Source: Clostridiales bacterium
Lineage (GTDB): Bacteria > Bacillota > Clostridia > Tissierellales > Sedimentibacteraceae
Direction of reading: 5' to 3'
Assembly (NCBI GenBank): GCA_003487955.1
Contig: DNNJ01000198.1
Coordinates: 11,379-21,366, forward strand
DNA: 9,988 nucleotides
Under the pieces are notes generated by a model that made no database searches, was not told where the DNA came from, and saw nothing but the letters and a program-made list of their open reading frames with translations. Shown here piece after piece: positions 1 to 6,456 of this stretch (position 1 is the stretch's first letter; every line of letters starts with the position of its first letter). The position numbers and the translations under genes were made by a program.

Positions 1-572
1 TTTATGATAAAAACAGAGACTTTCACAAAACCATTTCACCATCGATGGATATTTTGGTATCAAGTAATCTTGAAAGGCTGTTGTATTATTTAAGCGGTAA
101 AAATAACCAAAGGGTCAAGGAGCTCATGGAAAAGCTAAATAATTCAGGTGTATATGAAATAACCGATGAAATGGCTGAAAAACTTAAGCGTGAGTTTTAC
201 GGAGGCTGTGTTTTTAAGGAAGAAGCTCAAAAAACCATTAAAGATATTTATGAAAATTACGGATATCTCCTTGATACTCACACTGCGGTGGCATATAAAA
301 CCCTTGAGAACTATAAAATAGATACTGAGGATGATACTGTAAGCGTTGTTCTTTCAACTGCAAGTCCCTTTAAATTTGCCAAAAGCGTTTATGGCTCACT
401 GTTTGGGGAGGCAGATGATGATGAATTTTCATTGATGGAGGAATTGTCCGAAAAAACCAATGTAAGCATACCTGAAAACTTAAGAGGTCTTCAATATAAA
501 AAAATAAAGTATTTTGAAATTTGCAATGTGGATGAAATGCAAGATTTTGTAGCTTCCGCATCAGACGAATAA
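1..572 (+). CDS. thrC: Threonine synthase, C-terminal part (5' end outside window)
   Basis: Threonine synthase is a PLP enzyme that converts O-phospho-L-homoserine to L-threonine and phosphate, the last step of threonine synthesis, in the cytoplasm. The reading frame is open from the left edge (first full codon at position 3) to TAA at 570-572, giving about 189 residues. The run SPSMDILVSSNLERLLYYL, encoded from about position 36, is characteristic of the long (E. coli/yeast-type, roughly 430-500 residue) threonine synthases, as is the later VLSTASPFKF segment. The methionine at position 45 is internal, because homology continues upstream as YDKNRDFHKT; it is not a start. The PLP-binding lysine and glycine-rich loop lie before the window, so an intact active site cannot be confirmed. 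The gene ends 16 bases before thrB, which points to one threonine operon. No regulatory leader is visible because the 5' end is missing. Confidence 0.93.
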   Translation, partial: YDKNRDFHKTISPSMDILVSSNLERLLYYLSGKNNQRVKELMEKLNNSGVYEITDEMAEKLKREFYGGCVFKEEAQKTIKDIYENYGYLLDTHTAVAYKTLENYKIDTEDDTVSVVLSTASPFKFAKSVYGSLFGEADDDEFSLMEELSEKTNVSIPENLRGLQYKKIKYFEICNVDEMQDFVASASDE

Positions 573-588
573 ATTAATGAGGTGAAAA

Positions 589-1470
589 ATGGTTAGAGTA
601 ACTGTTCCGGCAACTACTGCCAATATAGGACCCGGCTTTGACGTATTGGGACTTGCATTTAAATTGTATAATCAATTTACTTTTGAGAGAATTGAAAAGG
701 GACTGATAATTGAAGGATGCTCGGAAGTTTATAATAATAAGGAAAATTTAGTATATAGCTCGTTTGTTGTTACTGCAGAAAAATTAGGGAAAAAGGTTGA
801 TGGACTAAAAATTTCCATGGATACTCATATTCCTGTTTCAAGGGGATTAGGCAGCAGCTCTGCGTGTATTGTGGGAGGAGTTTATGGTGCCAATGCCTTT
901 TACAGCGGAGGATTGACAAAGGATGAAATGTATAAAATTGCCGTAATGATTGAAGGACATCCTGATAATATTTCCCCCTGTGTTTATGGGGGGCTGACTG
1001 CATCCATGATTGAAAAAGAAAGACCTTACGCCGTTGGGTACAATATTAGCAGCGAGCTTAAGTTTTTAGCCTTAATCCCTGATTTTGAAACTTCGACTAA
1101 TGAAGCAAGAAAAATTCTTCCTAAGAATATTGACTTCAAGGATGCGGTATTTAATGTATCGAGGGTTGCGGTTTTATTAAAGGCATTGGAAACAGGCGAT
1201 ATGGATATGATTAACATTGCATTGAAGGATAGATTACATCAAATTTACAGAGGTACTTTAATTCATGAATACGATGATGTAAGAGCAATTTGTGCTGAAG
1301 CGGGTTCACCGGCATTGTTTATAAGCGGCTCTGGGCCTACTTTAATGAATATAACAAAAGATGAAAAATTTTCGGATAAAATTAAAGACAGCATCAGCAA
1401 ATTAAAACACAATTGGGAAATTAAAATGTTTGAAACCGATAAAGACGGAGCTTTAGTGGAAGGATTTTAA
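589..1470 (+). CDS. thrB: Homoserine kinase
   Basis: Homoserine kinase is a GHMP-family enzyme that phosphorylates L-homoserine with ATP to give O-phosphohomoserine, the substrate of the threonine synthase encoded just upstream. The 293 residues match the usual family length of about 300. The visible motifs are the N-terminal PATTANIGPGFDVLG (residues 7-21), the GHMP nucleotide loop SRGLGSSSA (84-92), EGHPDN (122-127), and the C-terminal glycine-rich SGSGPT (246-251). The ATG at 589 is preceded by GAGGTG at 579-584 with normal spacing. The start also places the conserved VTVPATTANIGPG stretch at the N-terminus, as in homologues. The short distance to thrC suggests co-transcription. An 87-base gap to the ATG-side ribosome binding site of the next gene contains only a small hairpin with no T tract, so read-through is plausible. 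Confidence in family and function is high. Confidence 0.96.
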   Translation: MVRVTVPATTANIGPGFDVLGLAFKLYNQFTFERIEKGLIIEGCSEVYNNKENLVYSSFVVTAEKLGKKVDGLKISMDTHIPVSRGLGSSSACIVGGVYGANAFYSGGLTKDEMYKIAVMIEGHPDNISPCVYGGLTASMIEKERPYAVGYNISSELKFLALIPDFETSTNEARKILPKNIDFKDAVFNVSRVAVLLKALETGDMDMINIALKDRLHQIYRGTLIHEYDDVRAICAEAGSPALFISGSGPTLMNITKDEKFSDKIKDSISKLKHNWEIKMFETDKDGALVEGF

Positions 1471-1553
1471 ACCTTTCTAAGGTTAAAAACGGGTTATTCA
1501 TAGCAATGACAGGCATGTAATAGAAAATCTTAGGAATAATTAATATTATAAAT

Positions 1554-1561
1554 AGAGGTGG
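1554..1561 (+). promoter_or_regulatory. Ribosome binding site that fixes the ACT-protein start
   Basis: AGAGGTGG lies 5 bases before the ATG at 1567. An in-frame GTG at 1558 sits inside this Shine-Dalgarno sequence, so it cannot sensibly be the start. The protein is therefore 144 residues, not 147. Confidence 0.85.
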
Positions 1562-1566
1562 ATATA

Positions 1567-2001
1567 ATGAAAAAGTATTTGATTGTCAATAAAAAAATTC
1601 TTCCCCAAGTATATGAAAAGGTTATTGAAGCAAGAAATTTAATCAACAGCGGAAGTGTGAAAGGTATAAGCGAGGCAGTTAAAGTTGTGGGTATCAGCAG
1701 GAGTACATATTATAAGTATAAAGATTATGTTTTTTCACCCGATGAAAACTCAATCGGCAGAAAAGCAGTAATTTCAATGATGCTAAAGCATGAGAAAGGA
1801 ATACTCTCAAATGTATTGAATTATTTATCTCAGGAAAATGCCAATATTCTTACCATAAATCAAAGTATCCCTATTAACAACAAGGCATCCGTAAATGTAT
1901 CATTGGATATTTCTGATTTAAACAAGTCTATTGATGAAGTAATGGCGGATATGAAAAAAATAAGGGGAGCTACCCAAATAAAATTACTATCAGTTGAATA
2001 G
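1567..2001 (+). CDS. ACT domain-containing protein, UPF0735 / PheB-like
   Basis: This is a small cytoplasmic protein of 144 residues. The N-terminal third (about 10-58) contains a helix-turn-helix-like stretch, GISEAVKVVGISRSTYYKYK (33-52). It is followed by an ACT-like domain (about 66-142) with the usual beta-alpha-beta pattern: KAVISMMLKHEKGILSNVL, then a strand at ILTINQSIP, then VNVSLDIS and the final IKLLSVE. The length and layout match the UPF0735 family, which includes Bacillus subtilis PheB. ACT domains usually bind amino acids allosterically. The family's biochemical role is not settled, so a regulator of amino acid synthesis is inference, supported by the threonine genes just upstream. 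The start at 1567 is chosen because of the Shine-Dalgarno sequence at 1554-1561. Its stop codon overlaps the ribosome binding site of the next gene, implying translational coupling with the patatin protein. Confidence 0.88.
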   Translation: MKKYLIVNKKILPQVYEKVIEARNLINSGSVKGISEAVKVVGISRSTYYKYKDYVFSPDENSIGRKAVISMMLKHEKGILSNVLNYLSQENANILTINQSIPINNKASVNVSLDISDLNKSIDEVMADMKKIRGATQIKLLSVE

Positions 2002-2009
2002 GTGATATT

Positions 2010-3218
2010 ATGTTCGGATTGGTTTTAGAAGGCGGCGGCGCAAGAGGCGCATACCATGTAGGAGCTTATAAAGCAATAAAAGAATTAAATATTGAAATCG
2101 GAGGAATCGCCGGAGCATCAATTGGAGCTATTAACGGAGCGATGATGGTTCAAGGTGACTATGAACTGCTGGAAAAGGTGTGGTTAAGCGTTGATTCATA
2201 TGAATTGTTTGATATTGACGAAAAGACAATAGAAGACTTGAAGCACTTCAATTTACAGAAAGTTAATTTTTCCTATCTTTTGCATCAATCTAAAGAAATT
2301 CTAAACAATCGAGGATTAGACACTTCAAGAATAAGAGAATTATTTGATTATTATATTGACGAAGATAAAATCCGCAGTTCTTGTATTGATTTTGGAATGG
2401 TTACGTTTAATCTGACCGATAAGAAGCCGATGGAGCTTTTAAAGGAGGATATACCGGAGGGGAAATTAGTTGATTTTTTAATTGCAAGTGCAAACCTTCC
2501 CGCATTTAGAATTGAAGAAATGGACGGAAAGAAATATTTAGACGGAGGGTTTTATAATAATCTTCCCATAGATATTTTGGCAAACAAAGGCTATAAAAAT
2601 ATTATAGCCGTAAGAACATTAGCTATGGGTATTATCAGAAAGGTAAGGGTAAAAGATTTAAATATAACCTACATTCAACCGGTTGAAAGCTTGGGGTCAA
2701 TGCTTGGCACCTTGGATTTTAACAAGGAAAGGGCTGAGGAATACATTAATTTAGGCTATTATGATGCTATGAAGGTTTTCAAAAAGCTTAAAGGTTTTAA
2801 GTATTACTGCATTCCTTTTGAAGGTAATTTTGTAAATATATTGATAGATTTTTATAATGAATACAAAGAAAAGTTATGTTATATCGGACATTTTTTAGGA
2901 TATGAAGAAGTATGTGAAGACAGAATGTTTTTTGAAAAAATTCTTCCAAGATTAGAATCAATCCTCGATATGAAGGGCAAAAATGATTACCAGGATATAT
3001 GCATCAGGTTTTTTGAAAGAATTGCCGAAAAGTATGAAGTTGAAAGATTTAAAATTTATAAAGCAGAGGAATTTTTCGGATTGACAATTGAGAAGTTCAG
3101 AGAAAACCCTACAGCCTTCATTAAAAATGTACCGAATTTCATTAAACAAAACAGGATTTTATCATTGGCTGTAAAGGATGATTTAATTGTAGAAATTTTC
3201 GCAGAATTGTTCATATAA
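2010..3218 (+). CDS. Patatin-like phospholipase family protein
   Basis: This is a putative serine acyl hydrolase that would cleave fatty acyl esters of phospholipids or related lipids; the true substrate is unknown. The N-terminal patatin domain (about residues 2-205) shows all three hallmark motifs: the oxyanion loop GGGARG (8-13), the nucleophile elbow GASIG with Ser37, and the catalytic dyad Asp178 in DGG (178-180). Both catalytic residues are therefore present. No signal peptide is seen, so it is likely cytoplasmic or peripherally membrane-associated. Residues about 205-402 form an extra region rich in Phe, Tyr, Lys and Glu that I do not recognise; simple patatin proteins are often about 250-300 residues. 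ATG 2010 follows AGGTGA at 2000-2005, which overlaps the stop codon of the ACT gene, so the two are probably translated together. The gene ends at a palindrome-rich gap facing the convergent amidase gene. Confidence 0.9.
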   Translation: MFGLVLEGGGARGAYHVGAYKAIKELNIEIGGIAGASIGAINGAMMVQGDYELLEKVWLSVDSYELFDIDEKTIEDLKHFNLQKVNFSYLLHQSKEILNNRGLDTSRIRELFDYYIDEDKIRSSCIDFGMVTFNLTDKKPMELLKEDIPEGKLVDFLIASANLPAFRIEEMDGKKYLDGGFYNNLPIDILANKGYKNIIAVRTLAMGIIRKVRVKDLNITYIQPVESLGSMLGTLDFNKERAEEYINLGYYDAMKVFKKLKGFKYYCIPFEGNFVNILIDFYNEYKEKLCYIGHFLGYEEVCEDRMFFEKILPRLESILDMKGKNDYQDICIRFFERIAEKYEVERFKIYKAEEFFGLTIEKFRENPTAFIKNVPNFIKQNRILSLAVKDDLIVEIFAELFI

Positions 3219-3222
3219 GGTA

Positions 3223-3275
3223 TGGGGCACACCTCTAATTGAGGGATAGTCCCTGCGGGTAGAGGAGTGTCCCCA
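3223..3275. repeat. REP-like imperfect palindrome 1 (GGGGCACA...TGTCCCC)
   Basis: The left arm TGGGGCACACCTCTA (3223-3237) pairs with the right arm TAGAGGAGTGTCCCCA (3260-3275) with one or two interruptions. An inner hairpin AGGGA-TAG-TCCCT lies at 3242-3254. The element begins 4 bases after the patatin stop codon. Its GC-rich arms contrast with the AT-rich surroundings. Its look, with GGGGACA ends, is that of the short palindromes often scattered between genes in clostridia, sometimes mobilised by Y1-type REP-associated transposases; this last point is inference. It may also act as a 3' mRNA stabiliser or as a weak terminator, since it is followed by AATTTAG and not by a clear T run. Confidence 0.72.
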
Positions 3276-3280
3276 ATTTA

Positions 3281-3307
3281 GTGGGGGACACCTTTGATGT
3301 CCCCTAC
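3281..3307. repeat. REP-like palindrome 2 (GGGGACA...TGTCCCC)
   Basis: A hairpin with a 10-base-pair stem, including one G-T pair, has arms at 3281-3290 and 3298-3307 and a 7-base loop CCTTTGA. Its core GGGGACA/TGTCCCC is perfect. It lies 5 bases after palindrome 1, whose right arm carries the same TGTCCCC sequence, so the pair looks like two units of one repeat family. It also sits about 20 bases beyond the stop codon of the minus-strand amidase. It could therefore fold at the 3' end of both convergent transcripts, although neither side has a canonical T tract. Confidence 0.72.
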
Positions 3308-3326
3308 ATTTCAATAATCACAATTA

Positions 3327-4736
3327 TCAATTCCCAAAATAATCAATTATTCCATCAGCTATTTTTTCTGTCATAACATTTTGGAAGCTTATATTATGAA
3401 TGTTCATTTCTTCCGTAGGGTTTGACATAAATCCTATTTCAATCAATGCAGCAGGAGTGTTTGTTTCTCTTAAAACTTCAAAATTGCGGTCCAATATCCC
3501 GTCTCTGTACACTCCGTTAATTGTTATTGCATTTAAATAAATTGCTTCGGCTAAATCATATCCATAGGAGGGGTCTTTGTAATTTATTGTGTTGTAATAG
3601 GTTGACAAACCGAAATAATCGCTGTTGTTCAATGAATTGTGATGTATTGAAAGTAATATGTCAGCCCCTAAATTGTCTGCTAACTTGCCTCTTTCTCTGT
3701 TTGAAATATATGTATCGCTTGTTCTTGTCATATATACAGCAGCACCTGACTTATTCAAAATCTCCTTTAAATTCCATGCAACATCCAAGTTTATATGTTT
3801 TTCAAATTTTCCCGAGTAGCTTATTGCTCCCGGATCATATCCACCGTGTCCCGGGTCGAGAAGTATTACTTTCCCTGATAGTGGGAGAGCTTCTTTTAAA
3901 TAATAGTTATTGCACCAGCCCACATATCCGCTTTGTGTCACAATCTTATCCCATCCGTTTTCGGCTGCTACTGTTTTAACCATCTCCCCTTTTTTCAAGG
4001 TAAAAATTCTATCGTATCCAGCAGAAGGGCCTGTCCTTAAATTTAAGTCGTGGGTAGTTTTCTTATAAATTGCATGCTCCTCTGTATAGCTGTCTATGTC
4101 ATGAGTTGCAAGCCATGCTGCCACATATCCGCAGCTGTTGTCTTTAAGTACTATTTTATACCATCCGTTTTCTTCCCCAACTACTTCAAATGAATCTCCT
4201 CTGTTGCCCTGAGCAATTACTTTGCTGCTTAATGAAGCTTTGTTCCTTATATTAATACTGTCATACAGAAAATAAATTTTCTCTGATTGTTTGTATTCAA
4301 TATCCGTAAGCCAGCTTGCTATGTAATATTCACTTTTGTTGTATTCAATTATATGCCAGCTGTGATATGTATCGATATACTTTGCCTTGGAACCGGGCTT
4401 AAGCTGTCCGACCTGTTTTGAGCTCGTGGCAGGCGATGTTCTTATGTTAATATTGTATTGGTTATTGTTTACTACGTATTTTTCCGAAGGAATTGTAATA
4501 AAATATTTCTCAATCCATCCTTGTTTTCCGTCCTGTGTTTCAACCTTGCACCACTCATCCTTTTTTTCTATAATTTCAACTTTAGAACTCATTTTCAAGG
4601 TGCCTTTTATTCCTGAGTCAGGGGCGGCATTATTATAAAGAGCAATATTTGATATATTCGTATAGCCTGTTGTGCCATATGCATATATATTTATTAAAAG
4701 CAATATAATAATTATTAATAATATGGTTTTTTTCAT
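3327..4736 (-). CDS. Secreted N-acetylmuramoyl-L-alanine amidase with four SH3b-like domains
   Basis: This peptidoglycan hydrolase cuts the bond between N-acetylmuramic acid and L-alanine of the stem peptide. It begins with a signal peptide: MKK followed by a hydrophobic stretch to about residue 19. Four SH3b-like repeats follow at roughly 28-82, 88-145, 152-210 and 220-280. The last three carry the typical N[IL]R motif (NIRTSP, NIRNKA, NLRTGP), while the first is degenerate. The C-terminal amidase_3 domain (about 287-467) has the expected zinc ligands His297 (DPGHGG), Glu312 (EKHINL) and His365 (SIHHN), plus the catalytic Glu433 (IEIGFMSN). No residue essential to the family appears lost. 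Signal peptide and SH3b repeats imply action outside the membrane, bound to the wall. The ATG follows a strong AGGAG (complement of 4743-4747). The gene is monocistronic here and convergent with the patatin gene. A role in division, autolysis or sporulation cannot be told apart from sequence. Confidence 0.94.
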   Translation of the reverse strand: MKKTILLIIIILLLINIYAYGTTGYTNISNIALYNNAAPDSGIKGTLKMSSKVEIIEKKDEWCKVETQDGKQGWIEKYFITIPSEKYVVNNNQYNINIRTSPATSSKQVGQLKPGSKAKYIDTYHSWHIIEYNKSEYYIASWLTDIEYKQSEKIYFLYDSINIRNKASLSSKVIAQGNRGDSFEVVGEENGWYKIVLKDNSCGYVAAWLATHDIDSYTEEHAIYKKTTHDLNLRTGPSAGYDRIFTLKKGEMVKTVAAENGWDKIVTQSGYVGWCNNYYLKEALPLSGKVILLDPGHGGYDPGAISYSGKFEKHINLDVAWNLKEILNKSGAAVYMTRTSDTYISNRERGKLADNLGADILLSIHHNSLNNSDYFGLSTYYNTINYKDPSYGYDLAEAIYLNAITINGVYRDGILDRNFEVLRETNTPAALIEIGFMSNPTEEMNIHNISFQNVMTEKIADGIIDYFGN

Positions 4737-4763
4737 TTATTACTCCTTTCTAAGCAATATTGT

Positions 4764-4842
4764 ATTCGTAACGAAGAGCAGAATGACGCTAACGCTATGG
4801 CATCCCTCGAGTTAAAGCCCTCAGGATGACAATTCGTGTTAC
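4764..4842. repeat. Palindromic intergenic repeat in the amidase leader
   Basis: The 79-base element combines several small repeats. GTAACGAA (4768-4775) faces TTCGTGTTAC (4833-4842) as an imperfect inverted pair. CAGAATGAC (4779-4787) and CAGGATGAC (4822-4830) are direct copies. CATCC (4801-4805) pairs with GGATG (4824-4828), and ATTCGT occurs at both edges (4764 and 4832). Read on the minus strand it gives GTCATCCTGAGGGC and GTCATTCTGC. From general knowledge these resemble the GTCATTCTGAG-type repeats that occur in many copies in clostridial genomes; copy number here cannot be seen. It lies in the predicted 5' leader of the amidase mRNA. Confidence 0.55.
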
Positions 4843-4917
4843 AGCAATTACAATAATAGTTGTTAAGGAAACTTAAAAATTGTATTTTATTGGAAACATA
4901 TTTTAGATTATATTTAA

Positions 4918-4946
4918 ATTATACCATTTTTCGACAGTTTTTCCAT
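4918..4946 (-). promoter_or_regulatory. Candidate amidase promoter (extended -10)
   Basis: On the minus strand TGGTATAAT (complement of 4918-4926) is a perfect extended -10 element. The -35 position at 17-base spacing (4941-4946) reads ATGGAA, a poor match, which is tolerable for an extended -10 promoter. Transcription would start near 4911 and give a leader of about 175 bases that includes the repeat at 4764-4842. A TGTCGAA heptamer lies between the two promoter elements. Confidence 0.5.
4930..4936 (-). promoter_or_regulatory. Possible Spo0A box (TGTCGAA)
   Basis: The minus strand reads TGTCGAA, an exact match to the core of the Spo0A-binding box, followed by AAAA. It lies just upstream of the extended -10 of the amidase promoter, where a bound regulator would interfere with RNA polymerase. 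A seven-base match can arise by chance in this AT-rich gap, so this is a suggestion only. Confidence 0.25.
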
Positions 4947-4987
4947 TACAGTTACATTACATGAATAATAAGATTGGGAAATTATGC

Positions 4988-5016
4988 TTGATACTGTAAC
5001 ATAGGTAATATATAAT
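4988..5016 (+). promoter_or_regulatory. Sigma-A-type promoter of the cysS operon
   Basis: TTGATA (4988-4993) and TATAAT (5011-5016) are separated by exactly 17 bases, a near-consensus vegetative promoter. The start would be near 5023, leaving a leader of only about 20 bases with GAGGAG (5032-5037) before ATG 5044. This leader is too short for a T-box or other riboswitch. The rest of the 307-base gap (4737-5043) holds the amidase ribosome binding site, the repeat at 4764-4842, the amidase promoter, and AT-rich DNA without visible genes. Confidence 0.82.
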
Positions 5017-5043
5017 AAGTCTAATAGTGAAGAGGAGCGATAC

Positions 5044-6456
5044 ATGAAAATTTACAATACATTATCGAAAACAATTGAAGATTTCAGACCAATTGATGAA
5101 AATTTAGTTAAAATGTACACTTGCGGACCTACTGTATACAACTATGCTCATTTAGGAAATTTACGAATGTATATTCATGAGGATGTTTTTGAAAAAACCC
5201 TCAGATACTTGGGCTACAATGTTAAAAGGGTAATGAATATTACTGATGTAGGTCACTTGGAATCAGATGCCGATGAAGGCGAAGATAAAATGCTTAAGGG
5301 CGCAAAAAGAGAGAATAAAACTGTGTGGGAAATTGCACAGTACTATACCGATGCCTTTTTTGACGATATAGATAAACTGAATATAAAAAGACCTGATGTG
5401 GTTGCAAAAGCCACTGACTACATAAATGAATACATTGAGTTTATCAAAGTTTTGGAACAAAAGGGCTACACATATGTTGCAAACGGCAATGTGTATTTTG
5501 ACATAACCAAGGTTAAGGATTATACAAAACTTTCCGGAATGGATTTAGACAGTTTAAGAAGCGCCGCAAGAGAAGGTGTTGAATTAGATGTTAACAAGAA
5601 AAATCCTCATGACTTTGTTTTGTGGTTTACAAAATCCAAATTTGAAAATCAGGCAATGAAATGGGATTCTCCATGGGGAGTTGGTTATCCTGGATGGCAT
5701 ATTGAGTGTTCAGTTATAAGCCTCAGTAATTTAGGGGAGGAAATGGATATTCACTGCGGCGGGGTAGATCATATTCCCGTGCATCACACCAATGAAATAG
5801 CCCAGACAGAAAGCTACACCGGCAAGGATTGGGTTAAATACTGGTGGCACGGTGAATTTCTCATTGACAATGAAGGAAAGATGAGCAAGTCAAGCGGAGA
5901 ATTTCTGACACTTGCACTGCTTATTAAAAAAGGTTACAATCCTTTGACCTACAGATATTTTGTTTTAAATTCCCATTACAGAAAACAGCTTGCTTTTTCA
6001 TTTGATTCGATTGCTGCTGCTGAAAATGCATATAATAAACTGAAAAGCAGAATCAGCTTCATAAAAGATAATGCAGATGGAGTCATAAAAAATTCTGAAG
6101 CTATTAATAAATTTAAAAATGACTTTGAAAATTGTTTAAGAGATGACTTAAATACCGCAAATGCAATAACCGTATTGTATGAAATGCTTAAATCGGAGGA
6201 ATTAAACAATAATGAAAAGTTAAGCCTTATTGAAGATTTTGATAAGGTACTATCATTGGATTTGTTAAAAGAAGAAGAAAAAGATGAGGTTCATGATGAA
6301 CTGTCTGCATATATCGATCAAATGATTCAAAAAAGGCAGGAAGCAAAGAAAAATAAAGATTACCGGCAAGCTGACCAAATAAGGGCAGAGCTCTTAGAAA
6401 AGGGCATTATGCTTGAAGATACAAGACAGGGTGTAAATTGGAAAAAGATAAATTAA
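5044..6456 (+). CDS. cysS: Cysteine--tRNA ligase
   Basis: This class I aminoacyl-tRNA synthetase charges tRNA-Cys with cysteine in the cytoplasm. The 470 residues match the family (about 460-480). The class I signature appears as HLGN (36-39) in place of the HIGH consensus, and KMSKS is intact at 279-283. The four zinc ligands are visible with family spacing: Cys27 (TCGPT), Cys222 (GWHIECS), His247 and Glu251 (HHTNE). The DALR-type tRNA-binding helices occupy about 305-400, and the C-terminal tail ends in the usual YRQADQIRAELLEKGI...DTRQGVNW. The NITDVGHLESDADEGEDKM stretch (65-83) marks the subgroup of this enzyme that carries this insertion-free motif. The start has a good ribosome binding site at 5032-5037. 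It is first in the operon cysS-mrnC-rlmB-rae1. The gltX and cysE genes that precede it in Bacillus are not present. Confidence 0.97.
   Translation: MKIYNTLSKTIEDFRPIDENLVKMYTCGPTVYNYAHLGNLRMYIHEDVFEKTLRYLGYNVKRVMNITDVGHLESDADEGEDKMLKGAKRENKTVWEIAQYYTDAFFDDIDKLNIKRPDVVAKATDYINEYIEFIKVLEQKGYTYVANGNVYFDITKVKDYTKLSGMDLDSLRSAAREGVELDVNKKNPHDFVLWFTKSKFENQAMKWDSPWGVGYPGWHIECSVISLSNLGEEMDIHCGGVDHIPVHHTNEIAQTESYTGKDWVKYWWHGEFLIDNEGKMSKSSGEFLTLALLIKKGYNPLTYRYFVLNSHYRKQLAFSFDSIAAAENAYNKLKSRISFIKDNADGVIKNSEAINKFKNDFENCLRDDLNTANAITVLYEMLKSEELNNNEKLSLIEDFDKVLSLDLLKEEEKDEVHDELSAYIDQMIQKRQEAKKNKDYRQADQIRAELLEKGIMLEDTRQGVNWKKIN

Noticed and set aside
1470..1484. Small hairpin AACCTT-TCT-AAGGTT after thrB as a terminator
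   Set aside because: The stem is only 6 base pairs, has low GC content and is followed by AAAAAC on the plus strand, with no T tract. No opposing gene would use the minus-strand T run.
1558..1566. GTG start for the ACT protein
   Set aside because: The GTG is part of the Shine-Dalgarno sequence AGAGGTGG; the ATG at 1567 is correctly spaced from it.
3521..3979. Plus-strand open frame of 152 codons opposite the amidase
   Set aside because: It lies fully antisense to the conserved amidase_3 coding sequence, has a Cys/Leu-rich low-complexity product and no convincing ribosome binding site.
5017..5043. T-box or other riboswitch ahead of cysS
   Set aside because: With the predicted promoter the leader is only about 20 bases, and no T-box sequence or terminator/antiterminator is seen upstream either.
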